This document shows, piece after piece, positions 7,305 to 15,965 of a DNA stretch of 64,000 bases. This stretch comes from Avimicrobium caecorum (GTDB lineage Bacteria; Bacillota; Clostridia; Oscillospirales; Ruminococcaceae): positions 1-64,000 of the forward strand of contig CAJFNJ010000014.1 of the NCBI GenBank assembly GCA_904394705.1. The letters run 5' to 3'. Both the position numbers and the translations under genes were made by a program. The notes under the pieces are model-generated. The model did no database searches. It saw only the letters and a list, made by a program, of their open reading frames with translations, and was not told the DNA's origin. Position 1 is the first letter of the stretch; the number at the start of each line of letters is the position of its first letter.

Positions 7305-8237
7305 ATGGAAACTATGGAAACAATGGAACTCACTCCCGACCTGTTCGAACCACTGGACAGTGCGGAAAAGAACAGCGAATTCATCGCGGCAGAACCCCGT
7401 ACCTATCTCAGTGATGCCTGGCACCGGTTCCGGAAGAACAAGCTCGCCCTGTGCGGTCTGGTCTTTCTGGTGATCATGGTGATCCTGGCCATCGTGGTAC
7501 CGATGGTTTCGCCCTATACATACGACGGCATGGATTACAGTTCGGTGAACCTGCTGCCCTGCCTGGAACACCCCATGGGTACCGACAAGTTCGGGCGTGA
7601 CATTCTGGTGCGTGTCATGTACGGCGCCCGGATCTCGCTGATGATCGGTTTCTCCTCGGCGCTGATCTGTCTGGTGATCGGCGTGGTGTACGGCGGATTC
7701 TCCGGCTACATCGGCGGCAAGACCGATATGATCCTCATGCGGATCGTGGATATCCTCTATGCCATCCCCAACCTGCTGCTGGTAATCCTCATCATGCTGG
7801 TGTTCGGCTCGAATGTCACCTCCATTATGATCGGTATCTGTCTGACCTCCTGGATCGGCATGGCGCGTATGGTCCGGGCCCAGGTCATGAGCCTCAAGGA
7901 ACAGGAATTCGCCCTGGCTGCCTATGTGCTGGGCGCTTCCAAGAGCCGGATTCTCTTCAAGCATCTGGTGATCAACTGCATGGGTTCCATCATCGTCAAT
8001 GTCACCCTGCTGGTACCGTCCGCCATCTTCACCGAGGCTTTCCTGAGCTTCGTGGGTATCGGTATTTCGGCACCGGCTGCCAGCTGGGGCACCCTGGCAA
8101 ATGAAGCCCGCAGCCTCATCGAAAGTTCCAATCCCATTCAGATCATCTGGCCGATCCTGGCGATCTGTCTGACCATGCTGTCGCTCAACTTCATCGGCGA
8201 CGGCGTCAGCGATGCCTTTGACCCCAAGAAGAAGTAG
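7305..8237 (+). CDS. oppC: Oligopeptide ABC transporter permease OppC
   Basis: A 310-residue permease of the OppC/DppC family. The N-terminal cytoplasmic OppC segment is followed by a first membrane helix near residues 45-65. The signature HPMGTDKFGRDILVRVMYGAR is diagnostic, and the EAA loop reads AAYVLGASKSRILFKHLV. Three in-frame ATG codons (7305, 7314, 7323) lie within 20 bases. The first is chosen because TGGAGAG is spaced correctly from it. It pairs with OppB to form the peptide channel. Confidence 0.92.
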   Translation: METMETMELTPDLFEPLDSAEKNSEFIAAEPRTYLSDAWHRFRKNKLALCGLVFLVIMVILAIVVPMVSPYTYDGMDYSSVNLLPCLEHPMGTDKFGRDILVRVMYGARISLMIGFSSALICLVIGVVYGGFSGYIGGKTDMILMRIVDILYAIPNLLLVILIMLVFGSNVTSIMIGICLTSWIGMARMVRAQVMSLKEQEFALAAYVLGASKSRILFKHLVINCMGSIIVNVTLLVPSAIFTEAFLSFVGIGISAPAASWGTLANEARSLIESSNPIQIIWPILAICLTMLSLNFIGDGVSDAFDPKKK

Positions 8238-8249
8238 GAGTAGCGTGTT

Positions 8250-9257
8250 ATGAGTTTGTTGGAAATCAAAAATCTCACCACCAGCTTTGCCACTGAACAG
8301 GGCAAGGTCCAGGCGGTACGGGGTATCAGCCTGTCGGTGGAACAGGGAGAGATCGTCGGAATCGTCGGCGAATCCGGCTCGGGCAAGAGCCAGTCGATGT
8401 ACTCGGTGATGGGTCTCCTGAGTGAAAACGGCACCATCGAGAGCGGCTCCATTCTATTCGACGGACAGGAGATCAGCCCGGTGCAGTTTGACGGAAATGC
8501 CGCTGCCTATGAAAAGCTCATGGAGGGCATCCGCGGCAACAGCATGTCGATGATCTTCCAGGACCCCATGTCCTTCCTGAACCCGGTGCTCACCATTGAA
8601 AAGCAGCTGGTGGAACCGCTCAAGAACCACAAGAAGATGTCGGCGGCGGAACTGCACCAGAAGGCAGTGGAACTGCTCACCCAGGTGGGCATTCCCTCTC
8701 CGGAGGAACGCCTCAAGCAGTACCCGCATCAGCTGTCCGGCGGTATGCGTCAGCGTGTGATCATCGCCATCGCTCTGGCCTGCAACCCCAAGCTCATCAT
8801 TGCCGATGAGCCCACCACCGCACTGGACGTGACCATCCAGGCCAAGATCATCGAGCTCATCAAGGAGCTCAAGGAAAAGACCGGTTCGGGTGTTATCCTC
8901 ATCACCCATGACCTGGGCGTTGTAGCCAGCGCCTGCAGCCGTGTGTACATCATGTACGGCGGCAAGATCGTGGAAACCGGCCTGGCAGATGAGATCTACT
9001 ACCAGCCCCAGCACCCCTATACCAGCGGTCTGCTGGCCTGTGTGAACAATCCCGAAGAGGATACCGAGCTGCGGCCCATTCCCGGTTCGCCGCCGGACCT
9101 CATCAAGCCGCCGGCTGGCTGTCCGTTTGTGGACCGCTGCGACAAGGCGATGAAAATCTGCAAGATGAAGATGCCGCCCGAGCGGAAGCTGAGCGATACC
9201 CATGCGGTATGCTGCTGGCTCACCGAGAAGCCGGCATCCGGAAAGGAGGGAGAGTAA
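8250..9257 (+). CDS. oppD: Oligopeptide ABC transporter ATPase OppD
   Basis: A 335-residue ABC ATPase. Walker A is GESGSGKS, the ABC signature is LSGGMRQR, Walker B is LIIADEPTTALD and the switch histidine is in LITHDLG. The C-terminal oligopeptide/dipeptide transporter extension includes CPFVDRCDKAMKIC, a cysteine pattern that binds an iron-sulfur cluster in characterised homologues. It energises import together with OppF. Its TAA stop is immediately followed by the oppF ATG. Confidence 0.94.
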   Translation: MSLLEIKNLTTSFATEQGKVQAVRGISLSVEQGEIVGIVGESGSGKSQSMYSVMGLLSENGTIESGSILFDGQEISPVQFDGNAAAYEKLMEGIRGNSMSMIFQDPMSFLNPVLTIEKQLVEPLKNHKKMSAAELHQKAVELLTQVGIPSPEERLKQYPHQLSGGMRQRVIIAIALACNPKLIIADEPTTALDVTIQAKIIELIKELKEKTGSGVILITHDLGVVASACSRVYIMYGGKIVETGLADEIYYQPQHPYTSGLLACVNNPEEDTELRPIPGSPPDLIKPPAGCPFVDRCDKAMKICKMKMPPERKLSDTHAVCCWLTEKPASGKEGE

Positions 9258-10232
9258 ATGGAAGAAACACCGATTCTGAAAGTGGAAGGCCTCAAGACCT
9301 ACTTTCCGGTAGGCGGCGGACTGTTTGGCAAGAAGCAGGTCGTCAAGGCGGTCAACGATGTATCCTTCGAAGTGATGGAGCATGAGACCTTCGGCCTGGT
9401 AGGCGAGTCGGGCTGCGGCAAGAGTACCCTGGGCCGGACCCTGGTGAAGATCTATGAGCCCACTGAGGGCAAGATCGAATTCATGGGCAAGGACATCACC
9501 AAGCTAAGCGGCAGCGAGATGCAGGACTTCCGACGAAATGTGCAGATGATCTTCCAGGACCCCTACGCCTCCCTGAACCCCCGTATGACGGTGGGTGAGA
9601 TCATCCGGGAGCCCATGGAGATCCACAACATCGGCACTCCCAAGGAGCGGGACGAGAAGGTGGCCTCCCTGCTGGAGACCGTCGGCCTGAAGCCCGACCA
9701 TGTACGCCGGTATCCTCATGAGTTCTCCGGCGGACAGCGCCAGCGTATCTCCATTGCCCGTACCCTGGCCCTGGACCCCAAGTTCATCGTCTGCGATGAG
9801 CCGATCTCAGCGCTGGATGTATCCATCCAGGCACAGATCATCAACCTGCTGGAGCGCATCCAGCGGGAACGGGGCATCTCCTATCTGTTCATCGCCCATG
9901 ACCTGGGGGCTGTCAAGCACATTTCCAACCGCATCGGCGCCATGTATCTGGGCAGTCTGGTGGAGATCGGCAGCAGTGATGACCTCTATCATCATCCGCT
10001 GCACCCCTACACCCAGGCACTGCTGGCCTCCATTCCGATCCCCGATCCCAAGCGGATGCGGGAGCGTAAGAAGGAGGAGATCAACGGCGAGATCCCTTCA
10101 CCGCTGGATATTCCGTCCGGCTGTCCGTTCCGGACCCGATGCCCCTATGCCACCGAACGGTGCGCACAGGAAAAACCCCAGTTAAGGCAGGTGGGCAATT
10201 CCAAGGTTGCCTGTCACCTTTATGATAAGTAA
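9258..10232 (+). CDS. oppF: Oligopeptide ABC transporter ATPase OppF
   Basis: A 324-residue ABC ATPase, partner of OppD. Walker A is GESGCGKST, the signature FSGGQRQR, Walker B FIVCDEPISALD, and the H-loop IAHDLG. The C-terminal extension has CPFRTRCPYATERC. ATG 9258 abuts the oppD stop with the ribosome binding site GGAGGGAG inside oppD, so the two ATPases are translationally coupled. Confidence 0.94.
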   Translation: MEETPILKVEGLKTYFPVGGGLFGKKQVVKAVNDVSFEVMEHETFGLVGESGCGKSTLGRTLVKIYEPTEGKIEFMGKDITKLSGSEMQDFRRNVQMIFQDPYASLNPRMTVGEIIREPMEIHNIGTPKERDEKVASLLETVGLKPDHVRRYPHEFSGGQRQRISIARTLALDPKFIVCDEPISALDVSIQAQIINLLERIQRERGISYLFIAHDLGAVKHISNRIGAMYLGSLVEIGSSDDLYHHPLHPYTQALLASIPIPDPKRMRERKKEEINGEIPSPLDIPSGCPFRTRCPYATERCAQEKPQLRQVGNSKVACHLYDK

Positions 10233-10274
10233 GTCCATCCACCCTGATAACCGATCTATAAGGAGAGTTTAACG

Positions 10275-11906
10275 ATGAAAAAGTTTGCATCACTGCTCCT
10301 GGCCTTCGCAATGACAGTCGGCATGCTGACCGGCTGCGGCGGAGATAGCGGGACAAGCAGCACCGGTGAAGCACCGGCTCAGGAAGTAACCGTGGCGATT
10401 TCGTCCACCTTTGCCACTCTGGACCCGGCACTGATTTCCACCACCCACATGGCACATGTCTATGGCAATATGGGTTCCAACTTCTATCGCACCGACGCGA
10501 ATGGCGTCCTGCAGTATGATCTGGGCGAGAACATGGAAAAGAGTGAGGACGGTCTGACCTACACCTTCACCATTAAGGAAGGCCTCAAGTGGTCGGATGG
10601 GGAACCGCTCACTGCTGAACACTTTGTATATGGTATCAAGCGTGCCATCGGCTACGGCCCGGATAACGCTTACACCAAGAAGAACCTGGTGAACTTCATC
10701 GCTGGCGCTGAGGAAGCTGCCAACGCGGCCATGGATGTTGCGGACATGACCAATGTAGGCGTTACAGCTCTGGACGACACCACCTTCCAGGTAACTCTGA
10801 GCACTCCCTGCCCGTACTTCGAGCGCATCTTCTCGGGCAATGTGACTTCTCCCATGCGTCCCGACTTCGCTCTGGAGCATGACAGCTCCTGGTCGGTAAA
10901 CGGCACCTATCCTTCCAGCGGCCCGATGGTACTGGAATCCATCAGCCCCGAAGAGGAAGCTGTTCTGGTCAAGAATGAGAACTACTGGGATGCTGAGAAT
11001 GTAACCCTGGAGAAGGCTACCTTCGTAGTTATGACCGACTCCACTGCTCAGGTGAACGCATTCCGCACCGGTGACATCGACATCGCTATGAGCGTTCCGT
11101 CGGAAGTTGCCACCAATGCTGAGTATGAATCCAACATTGTAATGCCTGAAAAGTATGTATCCAACTACTTTGTTCTGATCAACTCCGGCCCGAAGGCTCA
11201 GGTTGAGGCACTCAAGGACGAAAATGTCCGCAAGGCTCTGGCTCTGGCAATCGATAAGGACACCATGCTGAACATTCTGGGCGGCAAGGCCAATGTACGG
11301 CTGGATGGCTATATCCCCTACGGCTTCGAAGGCGTTGACGGCAACGACTTCCGTGATGAAAAGAGCTACGGCGAATTCAACCTGGAAGAGGCCAAGGCCC
11401 TGATGGAAGCTGCCGGCTACAATGAGAACAACCACCTGAAGTTCGAGTATCTCTACTCCAACAGCCAGTTCCATGCAGATGTAGCACAGATCCTGCAGCA
11501 GATGTGGTCGCAGATCTATGTGGATGTGGAACTGAAGTCCATTGAAATGGGCGTATTCTACGACTATATAGACAACGGCGACTTCACCACCTGCCGGTAT
11601 GCCAACAACGATTCCACCGACCCGCTGAGCTACTTCCAGCTGTTCACCACCGATTCCCAGATCGATGGCTGCCAGGCTATTACCGATCCGGTTCTGGATC
11701 AGATGGTAGAAGAGGCTTATCAGATCACCGATCATGATGAGTACATTGCCAAGCTGCATGAGATCGAGGATTACTTCGTGGAAGAAAAGCAGTATGTAAT
11801 TCCGCTGCTCACCCAGAACTCGGTTGTACTGGTTCAGGATGGCATCGAGGGCCTGTGGCTGACCGTCGGCGGTTCGCCCATCGTTTACAACATTTCTGTT
11901 AAGTAA
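10275..11906 (+). CDS. oppA: Oligopeptide-binding lipoprotein OppA
   Basis: A 543-residue extracellular solute-binding protein, family 5. The signal peptide (residues 1-20) ends in a lipobox LTGC, with Cys21 as the lipidated residue. Mature-domain family signatures are present, such as the stretch around SEDGLTYTFTIKEGLKWSDG and GLTAEHFVYGIKRAI-like text. It captures peptides outside the cell for OppBC. It is last in the operon, 42 bases after oppF, whereas oppA is usually first. Codon use is biased to GCT/GTT/CGT, as for an abundant protein. A terminator follows. Confidence 0.93.
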   Translation: MKKFASLLLAFAMTVGMLTGCGGDSGTSSTGEAPAQEVTVAISSTFATLDPALISTTHMAHVYGNMGSNFYRTDANGVLQYDLGENMEKSEDGLTYTFTIKEGLKWSDGEPLTAEHFVYGIKRAIGYGPDNAYTKKNLVNFIAGAEEAANAAMDVADMTNVGVTALDDTTFQVTLSTPCPYFERIFSGNVTSPMRPDFALEHDSSWSVNGTYPSSGPMVLESISPEEEAVLVKNENYWDAENVTLEKATFVVMTDSTAQVNAFRTGDIDIAMSVPSEVATNAEYESNIVMPEKYVSNYFVLINSGPKAQVEALKDENVRKALALAIDKDTMLNILGGKANVRLDGYIPYGFEGVDGNDFRDEKSYGEFNLEEAKALMEAAGYNENNHLKFEYLYSNSQFHADVAQILQQMWSQIYVDVELKSIEMGVFYDYIDNGDFTTCRYANNDSTDPLSYFQLFTTDSQIDGCQAITDPVLDQMVEEAYQITDHDEYIAKLHEIEDYFVEEKQYVIPLLTQNSVVLVQDGIEGLWLTVGGSPIVYNISVK

Positions 11907-11928
11907 ACCACCGATTTCCCCTTTCCAA

Positions 11929-11961
11929 AAAACACCCGGAGCATCCGCCCCGGGTGTTTTT
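11929..11961 (+). terminator. Terminator of the opp operon
   Basis: AAAACACCCGG (11929-11939) pairs with CCGGGTGTTTT (11950-11960) and a T-run follows. The A-run on the 5' side may let it work from both directions. The arms resemble those of the terminator at 4042-4078. Confidence 0.85.
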
Positions 11962-11985
11962 GTATCGGAAGACCTGCCGGCAAAA

Positions 11986-12026
11986 AAGAAAAATCCCTGC
12001 CCACATCATACGGGCAGGGATTTTTT
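11986..12026 (-). terminator. Terminator of the M20 amidohydrolase gene
   Basis: AAATCCCTGCCC (11991-12002) pairs with GGGCAGGGATTT (12012-12023). On the minus strand the hairpin is followed by T residues, 20 bases after the amidohydrolase stop. It may also end plus-strand readthrough. Confidence 0.85.
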
Positions 12027-12046
12027 ATGTATGGGAGAAATGAGGA

Positions 12047-13228
12047 TTACTCACCCAGGAACTTGACAGCGCAGCCGGTCAGGAACTCTACGCCCAGACG
12101 GAAGGCCTTCTCGTCCAGAGTGAATCTGGGATGGTGGTTGGGCAGGCTGCCGTCGGGGCCGTCAAAACCGGCGCCCATGAAGCAGTAGAAGCCGGGGAAG
12201 GCATGGACAAAGTCAGCGAAGTTGTCCGAACCCATCAGCTTGGGAGCCTGGATGGCAGTCAGGCCATCGATGTTCTCAACCACTTCCCGGGCAGCTACGA
12301 TGCTGGCAGCATCATTGTCCACCGGAATGGTCTTGCCGCGGGAGTAGGTCAGGGTTGCGGTGGCATCATAGGAAGCCGCAATATCCCGGGAGATCTGCTC
12401 TACCAGTTCCAGGGTACGGTCCAGAGCCTCTTCCTTGAAGTACCGGATGGTACCGCGCATCTCAGCGGTTTCGGGAATGATGTTGTCCGCAGTGCCGGCA
12501 TGGAAGTAGCAGGGGCTTACCACGATGGGCTCGAGGGTATCCATGCGGTTGACCATCAGAGAGGTAACACGCAGCAGGATCTCAGCCAGCGGCTTGATGG
12601 GATCAATGGAGGCATAGGGCATGGAACCATGACCGCCCTTGCCCTTGACTACAACCTGCCAGTTGCAGGCGCCAGCCATGGACGGGCCTTCGGTCAGGCT
12701 GATGAAGCCGGTGGGGAGGTTGGCAGCGATGTGCAGGCCGAATGCCTTATCCACACCGCCCTGCTCCTTCAGGTACTCCACGATGTCCCGGGCACCGATG
12801 CCCACTTCCTCACCCTTCTGGAAGCAGACATAGATCTTGCCGGACAGCTCATCCTTGTGGTCGTTGAGGATGCGGGCAGCACCCAGTACCATGGCAGCAT
12901 GGGAGTCATGACCGCAGGCGTGCATCAGACCGTCGATCTCCGACTTGAAGGGAACATTGGCTTCCTCATGGACCGGCAGGGCATCGATATCACCACGGAA
13001 GGCGATGGTCTTGCCGGGACGGCCGGTGTCGATCAGGCCAACCACATTGGTGCCAGCCACACGGGTATAGGGAATGCCCATCTTATCCAGCTCTTCGCAG
13101 ATGCGTCCGCTGGTCCAGACTTCCTGGTCGGACAGTTCCGGATGCCGGTGGAATTCCTGGCGCAGGCCGATGACATATTCCTCATATTTCTTTGCGTCCT
13201 CATGGATATTGAACATATTTCGATCCAT
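12047..13228 (-). CDS. M20-family amidohydrolase
   Basis: A 393-residue metal-dependent amidohydrolase of the M20D/AmhX group (IAA-amino acid hydrolase, hippurate hydrolase, N-acyl amino acid deacylase type). RGDIDALP gives the first metal region, HACGHDSHAAMVLGA the metal-binding His cluster, and KGEEVGIGARD the catalytic glutamates. The dimerisation domain lies at about 185-300. It is cytoplasmic, with no signal peptide. The substrate is unknown. Its position opposite the opp operon suggests peptide or amino-acid salvage, which is inference. The start at 13228 has AAAGG five bases upstream on the minus strand. Confidence 0.9.
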   Translation of the reverse strand: MDRNMFNIHEDAKKYEEYVIGLRQEFHRHPELSDQEVWTSGRICEELDKMGIPYTRVAGTNVVGLIDTGRPGKTIAFRGDIDALPVHEEANVPFKSEIDGLMHACGHDSHAAMVLGAARILNDHKDELSGKIYVCFQKGEEVGIGARDIVEYLKEQGGVDKAFGLHIAANLPTGFISLTEGPSMAGACNWQVVVKGKGGHGSMPYASIDPIKPLAEILLRVTSLMVNRMDTLEPIVVSPCYFHAGTADNIIPETAEMRGTIRYFKEEALDRTLELVEQISRDIAASYDATATLTYSRGKTIPVDNDAASIVAAREVVENIDGLTAIQAPKLMGSDNFADFVHAFPGFYCFMGAGFDGPDGSLPNHHPRFTLDEKAFRLGVEFLTGCAVKFLGE

Positions 13229-13305
13229 CCTTTGCGGTAAATTAAAGTGGTGACAAGAAACCCTGCTCCGCTTTGGTTATATTCTACAACGGAAACAGTT
13301 GTATG

Positions 13306-14004
13306 TCAATCACTGACACCTGCTTCCCGGAATGCCAGCTTCAGCTTGGAAATCGCCTTCTTCTCAATGCGGGATACATAGCTCCGGGAGATCCCCAGCC
13401 GGTCTGCCACCTCCTTCTGGGTATGGGGACGCTGTCCGCCCAGCCCATACCGCAGGCTGAGCAGTTCCCGTTCCCGCTGGTTCAGCCGCTTGGCAATCAT
13501 CTCCCGCAGCTGTTCCGAACGGATGGACAGGTCGATCTCATCGAGGATATTGTGCTCATCCGCCATGATGTCCACGATGGTCAGGGCATTGCCGTCCTTA
13601 TCGGTATCAATGGGGTCGTAGAGGTAGACATCCTGGGCTGTCTTTTTCCGGGCCCGGAAGTACATCAGGATCTCGTTCTCAATGCATCGGGACGCATAGG
13701 TGGCAAACCGGGCGCCCTTTTCCGCATTGAAAGTGGTGACCGCCTTGATGAGTCCGATGGTGCCGATGGAGATCAGGTCGTCCTGGTCACTGGAAACCGC
13801 GTAATACTTTTTTATAATGTGGGCCACCAGGCGCAGGTTGTGTTCGATGAGTTTGTTTTTGGCAGCGGTATCGCCTTGCTGGATCTTTTGCAGGCATTCC
13901 TGTTCTTCCCGGGCTGAGAGCGGACGGGGAAAGGAACCGCTTCCGGTTATATGCAGCGCCAGAAACAGCAGATTGCCCAGTGCGGGCAGCAGCAGTGTGT
14001 ACAT
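13306..14004 (-). CDS. sigK: Sporulation sigma factor sigma-K (pro-sigma-K)
   Basis: A 232-residue sigma-70 family factor. The hydrophobic N-terminus, beginning MYTLLLPALGNLLFLALHIT, looks like the pro-region that tethers pro-sigma-K to the forespore membrane until cleavage. Region 2 reads NLRLVAHIIKKYY, then LISIGTIGLIKAV and ATYASRCIENEILM. Region 4 has a helix-turn-helix around TQKEVADRLGISRSYVSRIE. Sigma-K drives late mother-cell transcription in sporulation. The gene is not interrupted by a skin-like element. ATG 14004 behind AGAGGTGAT is preferred over TTG 14022. Sigma-E is the closest alternative, but the EHNLRLVAHI wording fits sigma-K. Confidence 0.85.
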   Translation of the reverse strand: MYTLLLPALGNLLFLALHITGSGSFPRPLSAREEQECLQKIQQGDTAAKNKLIEHNLRLVAHIIKKYYAVSSDQDDLISIGTIGLIKAVTTFNAEKGARFATYASRCIENEILMYFRARKKTAQDVYLYDPIDTDKDGNALTIVDIMADEHNILDEIDLSIRSEQLREMIAKRLNQRERELLSLRYGLGGQRPHTQKEVADRLGISRSYVSRIEKKAISKLKLAFREAGVSD

Positions 14005-14179
14005 ACAGATCACCTCTGGCAATCTATATGTTTTCTGGCGGGCTTTACTGCCTGACCACAGGGAATTTTTTCAAAGGGTACAGCTGGTAAAAATTCCTTT
14101 TTTCAAAGTTTTTCCTGTCCGGCTGCTTTTCTTTATTGGGATGGTGCCGATAAATAAGGTAGAATTCTTGTAAAGATTG

Positions 14180-14208
14180 TTGTAACCCACACGCAAATAG
14201 GGTATGAT
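14180..14208 (+). promoter_or_regulatory. sigma-A promoter for cheV
   Basis: TTGTAA (14180-14185), a 17-base spacer and TATGAT (14203-14208), 40 bases before cheV. The rest of the 244-base gap between sigK and cheV shows no gene. Confidence 0.55.
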
Positions 14209-14248
14209 AAATCTGCTCGTGCAGGTCAGAACGGAGGCAAAACAATAA

Positions 14249-15166
14249 ATGGATAGACAGTCTGACATTCTCCTGGAATCAGGTACCAATGAACTGGGTG
14301 TCATGGAATTTACCATTGGCGGTGAAGTATTCGGCATCAATGTGGCAAAGGTACTGGAAATTATGATGGCATGTCCGGTTGTTCCGATGCAGAAGGCTCA
14401 GAAGGACATTGAAGGTATCTTCAAATCCCGGGATATGCTGCTGACCGTCATTGATCTGGCCAGTTATCTGGGACTTCCACCATCCCAGAATCCCGGGCGG
14501 GATATTTTTATCATCACCCGGTTCAATAACGCGAACTTTGCATTCCATGTCCATACAGTTGTGGGAATCGACCGCATCTCCTGGACGGAAATCAAAAAGC
14601 CTGACCGTATCATCTATGGCGGTCAGGATGGCGTAGCCACTGGTATTGCAGAATACAATGGCCGTCTGATCACCATTCTGGACTTTGAAAAAATCGTATC
14701 GGAGATCAGCCCTGAAATGGGCATCCGGTATGAAGATCTGGATCAGCTGGGTGTCCGTCACCGGTCGGATAAACCACTGCTCATTGCGGAGGATTCGATG
14801 CTTCTCTCCAAGATGATCGTGGAATCCCTCCGGCGTGCCGGCTATGAAAACCTGACCAAAGTGGACAATGGTCAGGAGGCATGGGATTTCCTGCAGGAAG
14901 TGAAGAATTCTCAGGACCCGCTGGAAAACCATGTATGCTGCGTGGTAACCGACATTGAAATGCCGCAGATGGATGGACACCATCTCACCAAACTGATCAA
15001 GGAGGACCCGGTTCTGAAAAAACTGCCGGTGATCCTGTTCTCCTCGCTGATCACCGAGGAGATGAAGATCAAAGGCCGGCAGCTGGGTGCGGATGCCCAG
15101 ATCTCCAAGCCGGAAATTGCCAGTCTGGTATCCATTATTGATGGTTTTGTTCTCGGACAAAAGTGA
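14249..15166 (+). CDS. cheV: Chemotaxis coupling protein CheV (CheW + receiver)
   Basis: A 305-residue protein with an N-terminal CheW-like domain (about 15-155) and a C-terminal response-regulator receiver (about 175-302). The phospho-acceptor is Asp235 in TDIEMPQMDG; the acidic pair is in LLIAEDSM and the conserved Lys in QISKPEIA. CheV couples receptors to CheA, and phosphorylation of its receiver helps adaptation. It stands outside the main che and fli operons with its own promoter and terminator. The start follows CGGAGG. The CheW core and receiver motifs leave little doubt. Confidence 0.95.
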   Translation: MDRQSDILLESGTNELGVMEFTIGGEVFGINVAKVLEIMMACPVVPMQKAQKDIEGIFKSRDMLLTVIDLASYLGLPPSQNPGRDIFIITRFNNANFAFHVHTVVGIDRISWTEIKKPDRIIYGGQDGVATGIAEYNGRLITILDFEKIVSEISPEMGIRYEDLDQLGVRHRSDKPLLIAEDSMLLSKMIVESLRRAGYENLTKVDNGQEAWDFLQEVKNSQDPLENHVCCVVTDIEMPQMDGHHLTKLIKEDPVLKKLPVILFSSLITEEMKIKGRQLGADAQISKPEIASLVSIIDGFVLGQK

Positions 15167-15190
15167 CATACTAATAGTAAAACAGATAAG

Positions 15191-15230
15191 CGGCGGCCAA
15201 ACAGGGGCAAACTGTTTTCCGCCGTTTTTT
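15191..15230 (+). terminator. Terminator after cheV
   Basis: CGGCGG (15191-15196) pairs with CCGCCG (15219-15224), an inner AAACAG/CTGTTT pair extends the stem, and TTTTTT follows. The T-run ends 16 bases before the next gene, so that gene depends on readthrough or an unseen promoter. Confidence 0.85.
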
Positions 15231-15246
15231 ATTGGGAGTTGAAACA

Positions 15247-15567
15247 ATGGAAAACAGAAACCGTGTGATCAAGGATTATATCGCAGATATTCTGGAGCAG
15301 GTGAGCTCTCTCATGGAGAAGTGGGAGCCCTATGAAAAGACCCGGGAAAGCCTATGGGAAATGCTGGAGGACAGCAGCCGGCATAGCGGGACCCCGGAGG
15401 AAAAACAGACCCTGCTGATGGATTATGAGATGTCGCTGATTCTGGCGTCTTATCTCATGGGAATGCATGAGAGCCGGGTCATGGACTGCTATATCAAGAA
15501 TCCGGAGAAGATCCTGGAGATCCTCGATGATTTTTCTCCGCTGGCAGAACAGAAGCAGATCCGCTAA
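15247..15567 (+). CDS. Hypothetical protein, 106 aa, helical
   Basis: I do not recognise this family. The protein is soluble and probably all-helical, with no signal peptide or membrane segment. It begins MENRNRVIKDYIADILEQVS and contains an Ile/Leu-rich middle (DYEMSLILASYLMGMHESRV) that could be a dimer interface. GGGAG lies eight bases before ATG 15247; a TTG at 15232 overlaps that site and is not favoured. The gene sits between the cheV terminator and its own bidirectional terminator. Its place beside cheV suggests, but does not show, a motility-related role. Confidence 0.6.
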   Translation: MENRNRVIKDYIADILEQVSSLMEKWEPYEKTRESLWEMLEDSSRHSGTPEEKQTLLMDYEMSLILASYLMGMHESRVMDCYIKNPEKILEILDDFSPLAEQKQIR

Positions 15568-15584
15568 ACTGCGATAAACAATAA

Positions 15585-15620
15585 AAAACAGGCTCTCGTG
15601 CTGTGTGAGAGCCTGTTTTT
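15585..15620. terminator. Bidirectional terminator between converging genes
   Basis: AAACAGGCTCTC (about 15586-15597) pairs with GAGAGCCTGTTT (15607-15618), flanked by A-rich sequence on the left and T-run on the right. It serves the 106-aa gene and the convergent XRE regulator. Confidence 0.85.
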
Positions 15621-15644
15621 ATTGCTTGGCAGACCATGGTTTCT

Positions 15645-15965
15645 TTAGAACTTGTATTTTTCCCGCAGATATTTTACAAAGCTCTGCAGCTCCTTGTAGG
15701 CATCCGGCGGGAGGTTTTCATATAAGAGCAGAGAAGGCCTGGGCTGAGTCTTGTGCAAAGGGGTCTCCTGACTGCTGGTTCCCATGAGATAGTCCATCGA
15801 TACATCAAAAAGTTCCGCAATTTTGATTTTTGTATCATCATCCGGGGTACTCAGGTTCCGTTCGTACAGGGAAACAGAATTAAGTGACACCGAAAGATAG
15901 TCCGCAAGCTGTCTTTGTGTCATTTTCCGTCTTCTGCGCAGTTCACTGATGCGTTCACCTAACAT
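15645..15965 (-). CDS. XRE-family transcriptional regulator
   Basis: A 106-residue DNA-binding protein. Residues 1-62 form a Cro/CI-type helix-turn-helix domain, with the recognition helix in SVSLNSVSLYERNLSTP and the closing motif IAELFDVSMDYLMG. The last 40 residues (from about 67) form a short C-terminal segment ending SFVKYLREKYKF, perhaps for oligomerisation. It is transcribed away from the fliE promoter across a 417-base AT-rich gap, which makes it a candidate regulator of the large flagellar operon; this is inference. GAAAGGAGGA precedes ATG 15965. Confidence 0.85.
   Translation of the reverse strand: MLGERISELRRRRKMTQRQLADYLSVSLNSVSLYERNLSTPDDDTKIKIAELFDVSMDYLMGTSSQETPLHKTQPRPSLLLYENLPPDAYKELQSFVKYLREKYKF

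Noticed and set aside
6348..7964. 538-codon minus-strand open frame opposite oppB-oppC
   Set aside because: It covers two clear permease genes, has His/Asp/Gln-rich composition and no ribosome binding site; an antisense shadow.
10290..11759. 489-codon minus-strand open frame opposite oppA
   Set aside because: Antisense shadow of a lipoprotein with signal peptide, lipobox and family motifs.
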